A DNA stretch of 64,000 nucleotides from Eledone cirrhosa (Eukaryota > Mollusca > Cephalopoda > Octopoda > Eledonidae): contig OZ024743.1 of NCBI GenBank assembly GCA_964016885.1, positions 189,766,904-189,830,903 on the forward strand. Reading direction: 5' to 3'. The position numbers were made by a program, and so were the translations under genes. The notes under the pieces were generated by a model. It was not told where the DNA came from. It made no database searches and was given only the letters and a program-made list of their open reading frames with translations. Within the stretch, counting starts at the first letter, position 1, and each line of letters opens with the position of its first letter. This document shows, piece by piece, positions 21,440 through 31,836 of the stretch.

Positions 21440-22150
21440 GAGAAAGTTAAGCTCAATGTATGTCCACTCTGACAAGATCAGGAATTTATATGAAATTTAT
21501 ATTGCTACTTAAAACCACTTTACTTCAAATTATCTCACCAGCACATAGAAGAAATCCACATAGATCACACTAAAAATTATTAATATCCATTGGCATAGAA
21601 TTACGTATCAAGTGAATTCAAACAATACAACAAAATTGCTTAATCCTGGGCAGCAATATTTCAATTTTAATGAGCATAAAAATAATTTTAACAGCAATTC
21701 CTCAAACAGAATTATTAACCCTACCAAATAAAACATAGGCATTACCAAGCAAAATACTTTACATAAATTTCTACCTAAGCTTAAGGATGTGTCTTACTTT
21801 ACATTGGAATAATACACTACCAGTCATTAGTCAGTTCAGATCATTTCTCAATAAGATAAATATAATTTCATGTTCCTGCAATTTGATATAGAGGGTTATT
21901 ACATATCGATCAATCAGTTACTTATAATTAGAGAACTAAAATATGCTAGAACCAATAATTACATAAGTGGAAATTAAAAGGATATTATCTTGCAAATCAG
22001 GAAGCCCCTATGTTCTATAACAACTCCATTTTAATGTAAAAAAAAGTCTCTTCAAATGTTCCATTGGATATTAGCATAGGATGCTGCAGAAGATAGCTAC
22101 TTCATTGGATCATTTCTGCATTCCAATCAAAAATGCAATTTTTCCTTCTT
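21440..22150 (+). pseudogene. PLE copy D, heavily decayed RT
   Basis: Fragments of the PLE RT appear in order on plus, in shifting frames: VHSDK.RNLYE (near 21460), a block like NFNEHKNNFNSN (near 21660), C.NLI near 21880 where others read LQFDI.YY.SIS, and FDISIGC (near 22060) matching FDITMG. Many stops and indels. This is much older than copies A and C. Confidence 0.6.
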
Positions 22151-22454
22151 TGAGAGTGATTAATATGAGAATTGTGACATTTTACTTCTCAGAACATACA
22201 GACAGGTGTGCCAACTGCCACATTTTACTTCCCAGAACATAGGTACAGCTGTGCCAACTTCCTTATTATGGTAAGAATTGTACTAATCTATGTCCATTTT
22301 CTTATTTCTTATAATTAGATATTCTCTGATAGAGTTTAATTCAAGTAACAATTTTTTAAAACCACTGTGTTTTAAAGTTTTATTCTAATATGTGTAATGT
22401 TTTATTTTTAAATATTTACTTGTTTGTGGATAATGTAGTTCAACTCAAGCATTT

Positions 22455-22770
22455 AATGAGGGAGTTGGACTCTACCAAGGATGCGTATCGTGACCCCCTC
22501 TTTATTATTTTCATGAACAGGACTGACATGTGAAGATAGGTTGGAAGTGGTATTACAACTGACAAGTGTAGGATCAGTCAACTGGAACTTGCAGACAACA
22601 TGGTATTACTTAACTCTTCAGAAGGTGATCTCCGACATGTACTATATAGATTTGATGCTGTGTGCTGCATGGCTGGAAAGAAAATCAGTGCTGCAAAGAT
22701 TGGGACGCTTGTCCTCTTAAGCAGTAGGAGAAGTTCAAGTATCTTGGGGTGAGTGATTGAAGGCAATCGG
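22455..22770 (+). pseudogene. LINE reverse transcriptase fragment of another family, decayed
   Basis: Words of an RT palm appear on plus across frames: GVGLYQGCVS.PPL (motif B), then ISQLELADNMVLLNSSEGDLRH around the motif C region, AGKKISAAKIGTLVL, and KFKYLGV. The block order is typical of APE-type LINEs of the Rex1/CR1 sort; the exact family is uncertain. The motif C Asp pair reads as ADN. Confidence 0.55.
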
Positions 22771-22966
22771 CTGAATTAAGTGCAAGAATTGCAGAAGCTG
22801 GTGCAGTAATGTGCCAGCTTCAGCATTCAGTAATCAAATGCCAAACTCACTATCTTCAATTCGGTATTCTTGCCAATATATATATATATATATATGGAAA
22901 AATGAAACAAAATTTCATTTCTCACTCTTAGTACGGCTGTTACTTAAATATAAGTATGTATATGGA

Positions 22967-23293
22967 GCCACATGGCTTAGTGGTTAGAGTATTGGCCTTG
23001 CAATCGAAAGGTTGTGAGTTCAATTCTCAGACCGGGTGATGTGTTGTTTCCTTGAGCAAGGCACTTTATTTCACATTGCTCCAGTTTACTCAGCTGTAAA
23101 AATGAGATGATAGGGACTGGGGTCCCTATCATTCCACTGCAAAGTGGACGTGTAGGTGCCACGGCAAAAAAACATCCATCACTCACTGTAAATGAGGTTG
23201 GTGTTAGGAAGGGCATCCAGCTGTAGAAATCAAGCCAGAATCAGTTCCCGTCCCACCCTTGCAAGCAGGGAAAGTGGACGTAAAATGAAATGA
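22967..23293 (+). mobile_element. tRNA-derived SINE, complete-looking
   Basis: Best SINE copy in the window. tRNA-like head with box A TGGCTTAGTGGTTAGAG and box B-like GGTTGTGAGTTCAATTC; ACCGGGTGATGTG; body with CACTGCAAAGTGG; 3' end with GTTAGGAAGGGCATCCAGCT and a short (ATG)n tail. The 3' third resembles the RTE LINE 3' UTR, suggesting mobilisation by RTE machinery. Confidence 0.8.
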
Positions 23294-23296
23294 TGA

Positions 23297-23745
23297 TACG
23301 TACATACATATATGTATACAGACGTACAGTAGTATGTATATATAAACAAACTGAGCATTATAATAAATGTTCGGTGAATCCATACATACATATATATATG
23401 TGTGCATGTATCTATATGTATACATACTACTGTAATATACCGTTAATATGCATAAGGAAAGTATATACTTTCAGACGTTCAATCATCTGGCAGGAAGGTA
23501 TACAGTGCTGACAATAGCTAATAAGCTTGAAACTAGTATATCGTTCCTTTGTCAGTTTTGAACAAAAGGACAACGATGGTTGCTAAACACTGTACGGCTT
23601 AATTCGGGATGTTTGCTTACAAACCAAACCGAGCCTTATAATAAATGTTCGGTGAATCCATACGTACATATATATATGTGTGCATGTATGTATATATATA
23701 CATACTACTGTACGTCTGTATACATATATGTATGTACGTATACAT

Positions 23746-23782
<37 letters not shown>

Positions 23783-23800
23783 GCATGTAAGTCCATGTTT
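23297..23800. repeat. Direct and inverted repeat cluster with (TA)n
   Basis: The word ATAATAAATGTTCGGTGAAT recurs at about 23361 and 23639 within a repeated block of about 85 bp, and the start (23297-23345) is inverted at 23700-23750. No coding sense. Confidence 0.65.
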
Positions 23801-24750
23801 ATGGTTATGTTTATGATTATACCTGTGCCAGTGTTTATGTTTCATACGTTCGTGGCTCAACAAAAAATCGATCACTAAAATAAGTCTCAAATTTGAAAAA
23901 TACGGTGTGTACTGGAATCATACTCCAACATGACTGCAATCTAATGACTGAAATCAGTAAAAGAATGAAAGTATTTTAATTACTTTAAAGAATTAAAATA
24001 ATTTCAATTAATTTTATATGTGCATATATCATTGACACAACTTTACAAAATATACTATAGACATCCTATTATTTCCTATATCTTAATAGCTCTGTAGTTG
24101 ATCACTGAATTTGTGTTTAATACCCCACCCACCTATCCACTGCTACCAGACTCCTCTGTTATTTTTCTTTCACTTCTCTTCACCTCTCTTATTCACATCT
24201 ATTTTCTCATTTTCATCCTCCAATTCCCATTGTTCTTCTGATTCATTATTATTCATCTGTTCTCTAGTAGATTATTTTTTTTTTCTTCACACATCTTTAT
24301 GGACTCCTTGTCTAATCTCTTTCATCTGTTCTTTCTTAGTATCTCACACATTATTTTTACATACATCCCACCTTCCTTCTTTTTTACTCTCACCTGTACC
24401 CTGCATTTCCTTAAAGGGTTTTCTTCTCTTTCATTTCCACCTTATTTATATTTTACATTGTTTTAGCAAATATTTTCCCTCATTTGCTTCCTCTCTTTTC
24501 CTTCTCATTTCTTTAAGGTTTTCTTTCTTTTATTTTCCTTTCTATTTCGGCTGTTTTTGATTGATACTTCAAACTGTATTCTGTAGATATAGATGGTTAG
24601 TAAGACCAGTTAAATTCCTTTGAAGAAAGACTTGAAAGTTAAAACATATTGGTCATATGAGAAATGATGAATTAAATACACTTTTATTAATTGTGAATTA
24701 CTAAAATAACTTGTCTGTTGTGGATGTAGGAGTTGAATGAGTCACCTGCA
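23800..24750. other. No gene seen; pyrimidine-rich tract
   Basis: Plus-strand CT-rich sequence from 24110 to 24560 leaves a 149-codon frame of Phe, Ser and Leu that looks compositional. Nothing else recognised. Confidence 0.5.
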
Positions 24751-24769
24751 TATTCAGTTAGGTAATAAA

Positions 24770-25545
24770 TATAGGATGGTATCATACCCAATAATTGATG
24801 CAGCAGTATAATCATTAATTGTTACAAGGAAAAAAAGTGATGCTCTAAAATTGAACATGAAACAGATGAATCAAGTTATGAAAGACACGGAAATATTATT
24901 AGTATAACTAATTAGAGAAAGAATCAAATTAGATGATATGTAATTTTTTGTGCAAGGAAAGAGCATGACATTTGCCCTCTTCTTAATGACAAAACTACAA
25001 GAGAAATGCCTGGTTAAGTGTAAGCTGCTTTATTTAGAGTTTGTAGATCTAGAAAAATCCTTAGCGGAGTGCCAGGATATATTTTCTTCACATTTGTAAA
25101 GGAAACTGGGAGTAGACAAGTGGCTTGTGAGTTCAAGCCATATACAGAGATGCTGTCAGTAAAATGGGAGTAGGTAATGGATTTAGTGAGGAATTCAATT
25201 GTTGTTCATCATTATTCATCTTCAGCCCCTTCTGTTTATTATAGTTCTCCACACCATAATAGAGGAGTTTAAGACTGGGTATCCATGGAAAATTTTATAT
25301 GCTGGTGACATGATTCTTATAGCTGGATGTGTGGAAGAGCTTGAAAAGAAATTCCTGCTGTGGAAACAGAATTTAGAATAAAACATAGCCAACGACAAAG
25401 GTTTAGTAAGAAAGATGAAACAATTCTGATTCCATCAAGGAAGTAGCCATTGTTGATATATAGAAAAGGAGTAGGGAGGAACTCTGGAATAAAAGGTATT
25501 CTGTAATTTCTAAGAAATGTAATGTTACATGACAATCACACTGAA
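24770..25545 (+). pseudogene. RTE LINE RT fragment, old (copy R5)
   Basis: Plus strand. The path from the GVIPNNW..S equivalent near 24780 runs through MKDTEILL, MTFALFLMTKLQEKCL, LLYLEFVDLEKSL to EEFKTGYPWKILYAGDMILIAGCVEELEKKF (25258-25381) in several frames. Motif C reads YAGD instead of YADD. Remnants of the finger region continue to about 25545. Strongly decayed compared with R6. Confidence 0.7.
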
Positions 25546-25549
25546 CATT

Positions 25550-26110
25550 CTGAATATTTAAGTAGAAGAATGCAGAAACTGGATAGAAATTAGTCAAGTA
25601 TTATCTATTGAATGTGTAACATTAATTTGCATGAAATTAGGGTAGAAGTGAGCTGAGAGGTGTTTTAGAAATTACCATTTTTGGCACCAACCTATCTTAA
25701 ACCACTTCTGGCTTTATTATACAAAGTTGCCCATTTCAAATTCTGTATCTAAATTAAAACATTCCATCATAATTTTATGTAGGAACATTTTATTAAGCAA
25801 CTTTCCAAAAAAGCTGCTTATTAATGAAAAATGAGTTATTTTTCGAAATCCTTCCAAGTCGTTGATTGTTTTTAAAATTAATTAAAACAGTGGGTATTTT
25901 ATTAGAAATATTGTCATGAAAAGGTTAAAGGCATTGAATGAAATATGCACATGTGATGGTTATTCTGATATGAACATGTAATATTAATTCAGAATGAATG
26001 TTCAAAGGAAAATTATTGTATGCTGTCAGTAGAGGACACCTTTAGCAGTGTAAGGCCAAGAAAAATACAGAAAGAAGTATCAAATTCAGGTCTCAGAATA
26101 CTGGGCCTCA
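25550..26110. other. No gene seen
   Basis: AT-rich DNA without ORFs, RNA motifs or repeats that I can recognise. Confidence 0.4.
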
Positions 26111-26117
26111 CATATAT

Positions 26118-26260
26118 CATCATCATTGTCTTTATATCAACAAATCTATGCTGGCATAAGTTGTACAGCAACTTTTGAGGCAATGTTTTACAGCTCTTAT
26201 CTCAACAAATTATTTTTGCTATGACTGTTAAGAAACTCACAAGAAAGCTGGACAGCAGAA
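26118..26260 (-). mobile_element. Decayed LINE/SINE 3' tail
   Basis: ATCATCATCATTGTC followed by CTATGCTGGCATAAGTTG resembles the (ATC)n start and TGCTAGCATGGGT word of RTE-type 3' ends. Weak match. Confidence 0.35.
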
Positions 26261-27600
26261 GTCTTCAGAGAAGAAATCCCCTTCATGTGAGTGTTTCAGC
26301 CTAGTGAGGCTCAGATTGACATTCAAATGTATGCCAAATTTGTTACTTCAATACCCAGATAAAGTTAAAAGATAGTTGATTGAAATAAGTGTTGTGAGTT
26401 TTATACATACAAATGAGGTTGTTGTCAATGTTGTAGATGGAGGTGGTGGTAAAATTATCTAAGTGGAGGAGAGGTAGGTCTACTGTATTACAGGAAACTA
26501 CTACTTGCAGCTTATATATAACAGTGATATTAAATAAAGATGTGTCTCTGTGTAAGTGTGTGTCTGTGAAACATATACATATACACCATGTCCAAACACA
26601 AAGGAACCAAACTCCCACTGTCACTGCCTCTGTCTGTCCTGCTCTCCCCATCTCTTGCTATTATGAGCAGATGGAGGCCCACGTGCTGGCTGCCCCACAG
26701 TCTCACCAGACTGGCTGCCACCAGCCCTGGTGGACTGAATAGAGAAGGTGTTTCCCCAGTGGATGGTAGGGAGACATGCTGGAAGAGCCTTTCTAGTTTC
26801 CGAGGAGGTGATAACAAAGAGGCAAAATTGTGGTTGTTATTTTTACTTATATTATTAATGGAGGTGTTGATAATGTGGGTAAAATGTTTGTCATGTATAG
26901 CTGCTGCTCTTCAATCAAATTAGTCAATCAAATAAATTAATCAGCTGATTTTATCCATTTTTTTAAAAAGAAAACCCTATTATGAAATATCATTCCAATA
27001 ACTGTAAATTCCTAGTAACACTATTGAATGAAATAAATTCTTGGTGATAAATTAGAAATAAACTGTTTTCTCAGATACAGAAGGAAGAAAAACTGACACC
27101 ATATTGAATCATTGTGCTAGGGAACTCAAAAGGTATGTTGTACTTTATTGACAGAAAACATAAATTGATTAATTTTAGGAATGTAATTATGCTTTAAAAA
27201 TCCTATCTATAACACAAATGCAACTGCTTCAGACATTTTGAATATTTCAATATTTTTCAAAAGATTTTTGATGTTTATCAAAATATGAAATGCTTGAGGC
27301 ACAAAAGTTTCTTGAATATTGATGTAAGTTCAAACCTTACTAAAACAGTCATTAGGCTGTATCTCTAGGCAAGTTACATAGACTTAAATATAAATTATAA
27401 AACTATTTATTGAAAAGCTTAATAACTTCAAGTATTCAATAGAGAAATCAATATCCTATTTATACAGCATTCAACATTTGATGCAATAAACAAATCTTGT
27501 CATAAATATTCTTATTAAAGACAAAGGGTAGTTATTGATAAAAATATCTAAGAAGTCCATCCAAATATGAATAACAATCTATCTGTCTATCTCTCTCTCT
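26261..27600. other. No gene seen
   Basis: Overlapping short frames at 26343-26923 on both strands carry no family motif. The rest is AT-rich. Confidence 0.4.
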
Positions 27601-27617
27601 TGTTCTTTCTATATATA

Positions 27618-28200
27618 TGTATCATCATCATTGTCGTTTTAATGTCTGGTTTCCCTGGTAGCAAGGGATGGACATGTCTATATAGACCAATTCTATATTG
27701 AAGTGGAGCTACAGACCTCCCAAGCAAGCCATGCTTATGTACAGGCTCACATTCCATTGAGTACTCAGGAGATGTTGTCATGGCTTTTACACAACTGAGT
27801 GTCCTCCAAACCCTTTGTTTGGCATTATTTCTATGGCTGGATGCCATTCCTATCACCAACCACTTTACAATGTGTACTGGGTGCACTTATTGTGTTAATC
27901 ACCAACACTAAGGAGGTTGTGATGTCCTTGATATGACTGGAGGGTTCTCCCAACCCCTTGTCTGGCAATTTTTCTATGGCTGGATGCCTTTCCTATCACT
28001 AACCACTTTACAGTGTGTACTGGGTGTGTATATTGTGTAGATCACCAATACTAGGTAGGCTGTCATGTCCATGACATGACTGCAGTGTCCTCCCAACCAT
28101 TTATATTTTGTTTGCTTGGTAAGCTCTCTATAGCTGGAAGCCCTTCCTATCACCAACCAGTCAGTACTTAAGTGGAGTCTCTGACGTCTAGGTAGACATT
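27618..28200 (-). repeat. RTE-like 3' tail expanded into a minisatellite
   Basis: Starts with an (ATC)n-like tract and continues with three imperfect units, each holding CTATGGCTGGATGCC.TTCCTATCACCAACCACTTTACA.TGTGTACTGGGTG, near 27830, 27975 and 28130. The single-copy form of this word is in the RTE 3' UTR, so the tail has duplicated internally. Confidence 0.6.
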
Positions 28201-29552
28201 TAGTGGGTGGTGGTGGTGGCTAATATACAATGCAATGCTCTAGTGAACACATTTTGTCAAGTCCCCAAAACTAGGGAAACTTACTGTTTTTATTTCTCCA
28301 TTACAACTTGGTTGTAGAGTTTTCTAATATCAAGCACACACATAATAATTCATATTTTTAGAAATGAAAGCCATGGCACCAACAGCAACACTAGTATCAC
28401 AAATGAGTGACTCTGTTGCTGTTAAATTCTTGAAAACAATTCATAGAAATATTAATCTTGCTTTCTTTAAATTTTTACAAGAAATTAAATAAATATAACA
28501 TTGACATAGTTTAAAACATCAGTTGAATGGTTTACTACAATAACTTCTGTTTTACCTCTTGCTTTTATGGTAAACTAGGAAGATGATAAGCTCCAACTTG
28601 GCCAAGAATCTGTTTAAGATTAGTAAATATAGTGCCATAATGTATTCAAAGGATGTTGACTTTCTTTTCAGTAACACTAGTTGAGAAATGTCTAACTATC
28701 TTTACAACAACAAATATATGACAAATAAAAGATAAAAAGAAACACTTTTGTTGCAACAGTTATATCTCCAACACTTCTCACAGTACAAAAATGACATCAA
28801 TAACAATAAAACACACCTCTAGCAGTTAACAATAGCAGCTACAATATCAGCAGCAGTTTTACTACTGAGTTCTGCCTACTTGTTAGGTACTACTAGCAAC
28901 AATAATAAATATATCTAAACATTCTGAATATAAACCTTCCCTGCCAGGTAAATTTAACATCATATAAAGATTCAGTTTTACAGCTATAGATAGCGAAGAC
29001 ATAGCATAAAGGCAGAATGTTTTGTTGTCTTGAAACACTAATAAAAAAAAAAATCTTGCAAAAGGAAAAGATAAACAAAGAAAAAAAAAACATAGTGCAG
29101 TGTGAAAGTGGGGATGCAGCAATAAAACAACAACAATAACATAAGCAGCAATATCAAAGATTTTACATAAGCACCACCTGAAATGTTATATTTTCTTTTT
29201 TCTCATGGCACACCAATATATTCTACTTATGTACGTTAATATAATTACCAGCATCAGGATTTCCCAAAGTTTTATGATCTGATAATATACTTTAAGAGAA
29301 AATGAGTCTTAATGACAACCATAAAAAAATACTAGAAATAGAAGAAAGCTAGACACAAACAAATGAATTCATTAGATAAAGTAAAAACAAAGGAAATAAA
29401 TTTTGAAAAAAAGAATATTTGCTGCATTTCTTTCTTTTTTGACTAAGAAAATGGCAGAAGACTCTTAATTTCATTGTTGAATAATTGAATTTTTAAAACA
29501 AATGAAGACTGTAAAATATATAAGAAAAAATATCTTTATATTCTTCTGATGT
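28201..29552. other. No gene seen; AT-rich
   Basis: No coding, RNA or mobile-element signature recognised on either strand. Confidence 0.45.
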
Positions 29553-29594
29553 ACACCCACACAAACATGCACACATGCTCACACATGCATACAG

Positions 29595-29626
<32 letters not shown>

Positions 29627-29631
29627 GTGTA

Positions 29632-29682
<51 letters not shown>

Positions 29683-29892
29683 TCATTCATCATCATTTAT
29701 ATGATATATATATCATGATATATATATATATATATATATAATATATAATCATATATATATATATAATCATCATCATCATATATATATATATAGTCATCAT
29801 CATCATCGTTTAATGTATATCTTCCAAGCTAATATATATATATATATATGCATATATGTATATATATATATATATGTATGTATATATATATG
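29553..29892. repeat. Composite microsatellite (CA, TA, ATC)
   Basis: (CA)n, long (TA)n, several short (ATC)n blocks. One (ATC)n block at about 29793-29830 is followed by GTTTAATG..TCTTCCAAGCTAA, a remnant of an RTE 3' end cut by TA repeats. Confidence 0.75.
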
Positions 29893-29999
29893 TATCATCA
29901 TCATCATCATCATCAGGTTTAGCGTCCGTGTTCCACGCTTGCATGGGTTTGGACGGGGGTTTTCCCACTTGAGGCAAGAGTGGTTGTCTTGCTCGCATA

Positions 30000-30223
30000 G
30001 GACTGTCTGGCAGGTTTTCTACAGTTGGATGCCCTTCCTAACACCAACCACATTTACAGTGTGGGGCTGGGAGGTTTTTACCGTGTTGCCTACACGGCCA
30101 CATTACAGCGTGGACTGTCTGGCGGGTTTTCTACAGCTGGATGCCCTTCCTAACACCAACCACATTTACAGTGTGGGGCTGGGAGGTTTTTACCGTGTTG
30201 CCTACACGGCCACATTTACAGCG
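30000..30223 (-). repeat. 112-bp tandem duplication in RTE 3' UTR
   Basis: GGACTGTCTGGC.GGTTTTCTA starts at 30000 and at 30112; units differ at a few bases. It is absent from the tails at 4357, 6363 and 16462 but present, inverted, at 34690-34880. Confidence 0.8.
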
Positions 30224-30400
30224 TGGACTGTGTGTTTTTTTGTCGTGACACCTACACGATCTCATTTGTTTCGGCCTGGATGTTGTGGGACCAACATAAC
30301 TTTACATTGAAAGGGGCGGTGTGGATGGGGTGGAGGTGGTGGGACGGGGGGGTGTTTTGATAGAGATGCCTACTGACTGTAGTAGGTTTTTACTTTGTAT

Positions 30401-31720
30401 TTAGGTAAGGCGGGTCTTCTCTATTACTGAGTACCGCCAAAGGTCTCGGTCCAGTGACATTGTCTTGGAGAGGTGTAAGCGTGTGAGGTCGGAATTTATC
30501 AGCTCGTCCCATGTTTTTCTGGGTCTGCCTACTCCGTGGCTACCGTCTATCTTTATTGCCCTGCACTTTGTTATACAGCTGTCGTCTTTCATGCGCATCA
30601 CGTGACCGTACCAACGTAGCCTTCTCTTGAGTAAACAACATCTGATCCCTCTTATTTCTAATTTTTTCCTCAGTTCGTTTATGCTTTGCCGTTCACGTAT
30701 ATTACTATTGCACATCCAGCGGAGCATGCAAGCTTCGTTCCTCTCTAGTCTGCGTATATCCTCTGCACACAATACCCAGGTCTCACTGCCATGCAGCATT
30801 GCTGTTCGTATGCAGGCATCGTATAACCTGCCTTTCATTTTTAGGGAGAACCCTCTAGCGGCTAATAGTGGTATAAGCTCTCTGAACTTTTTCCATCCAG
30901 TTCTCACTCTAGCTACTCTACTTGCAGAGCACCCTCCCCCACTGCTGATTTTGTCACCCAGGTAACGGAAGCTGTCCACAATTTCTATAGAACCCTCTGC
31001 GCAGTTGAAGGAGCTAGTATTTTGTGGGCAATTGCTGCTACTTATTGCACCAGAGCACCGGCCACATGTAAAATCTATGTTCTTAGTTAGCTTACCTGTG
31101 ATCCCACTACATCTTTTATGCACCCATACTTTGCATTTGGGACATAAAATGGAGTTTCTACCTACGCCTTTCCTACACACTGAGCATGGCCATTTCCCAG
31201 ATGGGACTGCCGCCTTATTTTCTTTCCTACAAACTAGAACTTTAGTCTTAGCCAGGTTAATTTTAAGGCTTTTTGATTCTAGGCCGTGCTTCCATGTTTG
31301 GAATTTCTTCTCTAGTTCAGTCATTGATTCAGCTATGAGCGTTAGATCATCTGCGTATAGGAGTTCCCATGGGCAGCCGGTCTTGAACTCCTCTGTTATA
31401 GCCTGAAGGGCAATAATAAATAGTAGGGGGCTAAGAACAGAGCCCTGATGTACACCAACTTTTACCCTAAACTCTTCACTATATTCGTTGTTAATTCTAA
31501 CCTTACTGACTGTTTCTTTATACATGGCTTGTATAGCTCTCACAAGCCATTCGTCAACACCTAGTTTTCTAAGAGACCACCAGATAATGGAACGGGGGAC
31601 TCTGTCGAAGGCTTTCTCCAAGTCGACGAAAGCTAAGTATAGGGGTTTACTTTTAGCTAGGTACTTCTCCTGTAGTTGTCGTACAATGAAAAGAGCGTCT
31701 GTGGTACTTTTGCCTGACAC
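30401..31720 (-). CDS. RTE LINE reverse transcriptase with embedded PHD-like finger (copy R6)
   Basis: 439 codons: TTDALFIVRQLQ, motif A LYLAFVDLEKAFDRVP (about residue 28), motif B VHQGSVLSPLLFIIALQ, motif C ELLYADDLTLIA (about 119), then KWPCSVCRKGVGRNSILCPKC and KVWVHKRCSG with CGRC, a C4HC3 spacing like a PHD finger (about 170-215). Next [49 protein letters not shown] and GRPRKTWDELI to the end. It polymerises first-strand cDNA at the nick. The true frame extends upstream; a TAG at 31730-31732 (CAG in relatives) precedes the Met used here. Confidence 0.85.
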   Translation of the reverse strand: MSGKSTTDALFIVRQLQEKYLAKSKPLYLAFVDLEKAFDRVPRSIIWWSLRKLGVDEWLVRAIQAMYKETVSKVRINNEYSEEFRVKVGVHQGSVLSPLLFIIALQAITEEFKTGCPWELLYADDLTLIAESMTELEKKFQTWKHGLESKSLKINLAKTKVLVCRKENKAAVPSGKWPCSVCRKGVGRNSILCPKCKVWVHKRCSGITGKLTKNIDFTCGRCSGAISSSNCPQNTSSFNCAEGSIEIVDSFRYLGDKISSGGGCSASRVARVRTGWKKFRELIPLLAARGFSLKMKGRLYDACIRTAMLHGSETWVLCAEDIRRLERNEACMLRWMCNSNIRERQSINELRKKLEIRGIRCCLLKRRLRWYGHVMRMKDDSCITKCRAIKIDGSHGVGRPRKTWDELINSDLTRLHLSKTMSLDRDLWRYSVIEKTRLT

Positions 31721-31836
31721 AAATCCGAACTACATTTCATCTAGATCAATTCTCTCTCTGATTAGTTGCGCTATTACTTTTTCCGTGACCTTCATGACCT
31801 GGTCGATTAATTTAATGCCTCTATAGTTACTCCTAT

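Noticed and set aside
24111..24560. 149-codon ORF
   Set aside because: Pyrimidine-rich DNA read as Phe/Ser/Leu; no motif, no homologous frame in neighbours.
26343..26923. Cluster of overlapping frames around 100 codons on both strands
   Set aside because: No recognisable domain, and strands overlap; I could not support a host exon.
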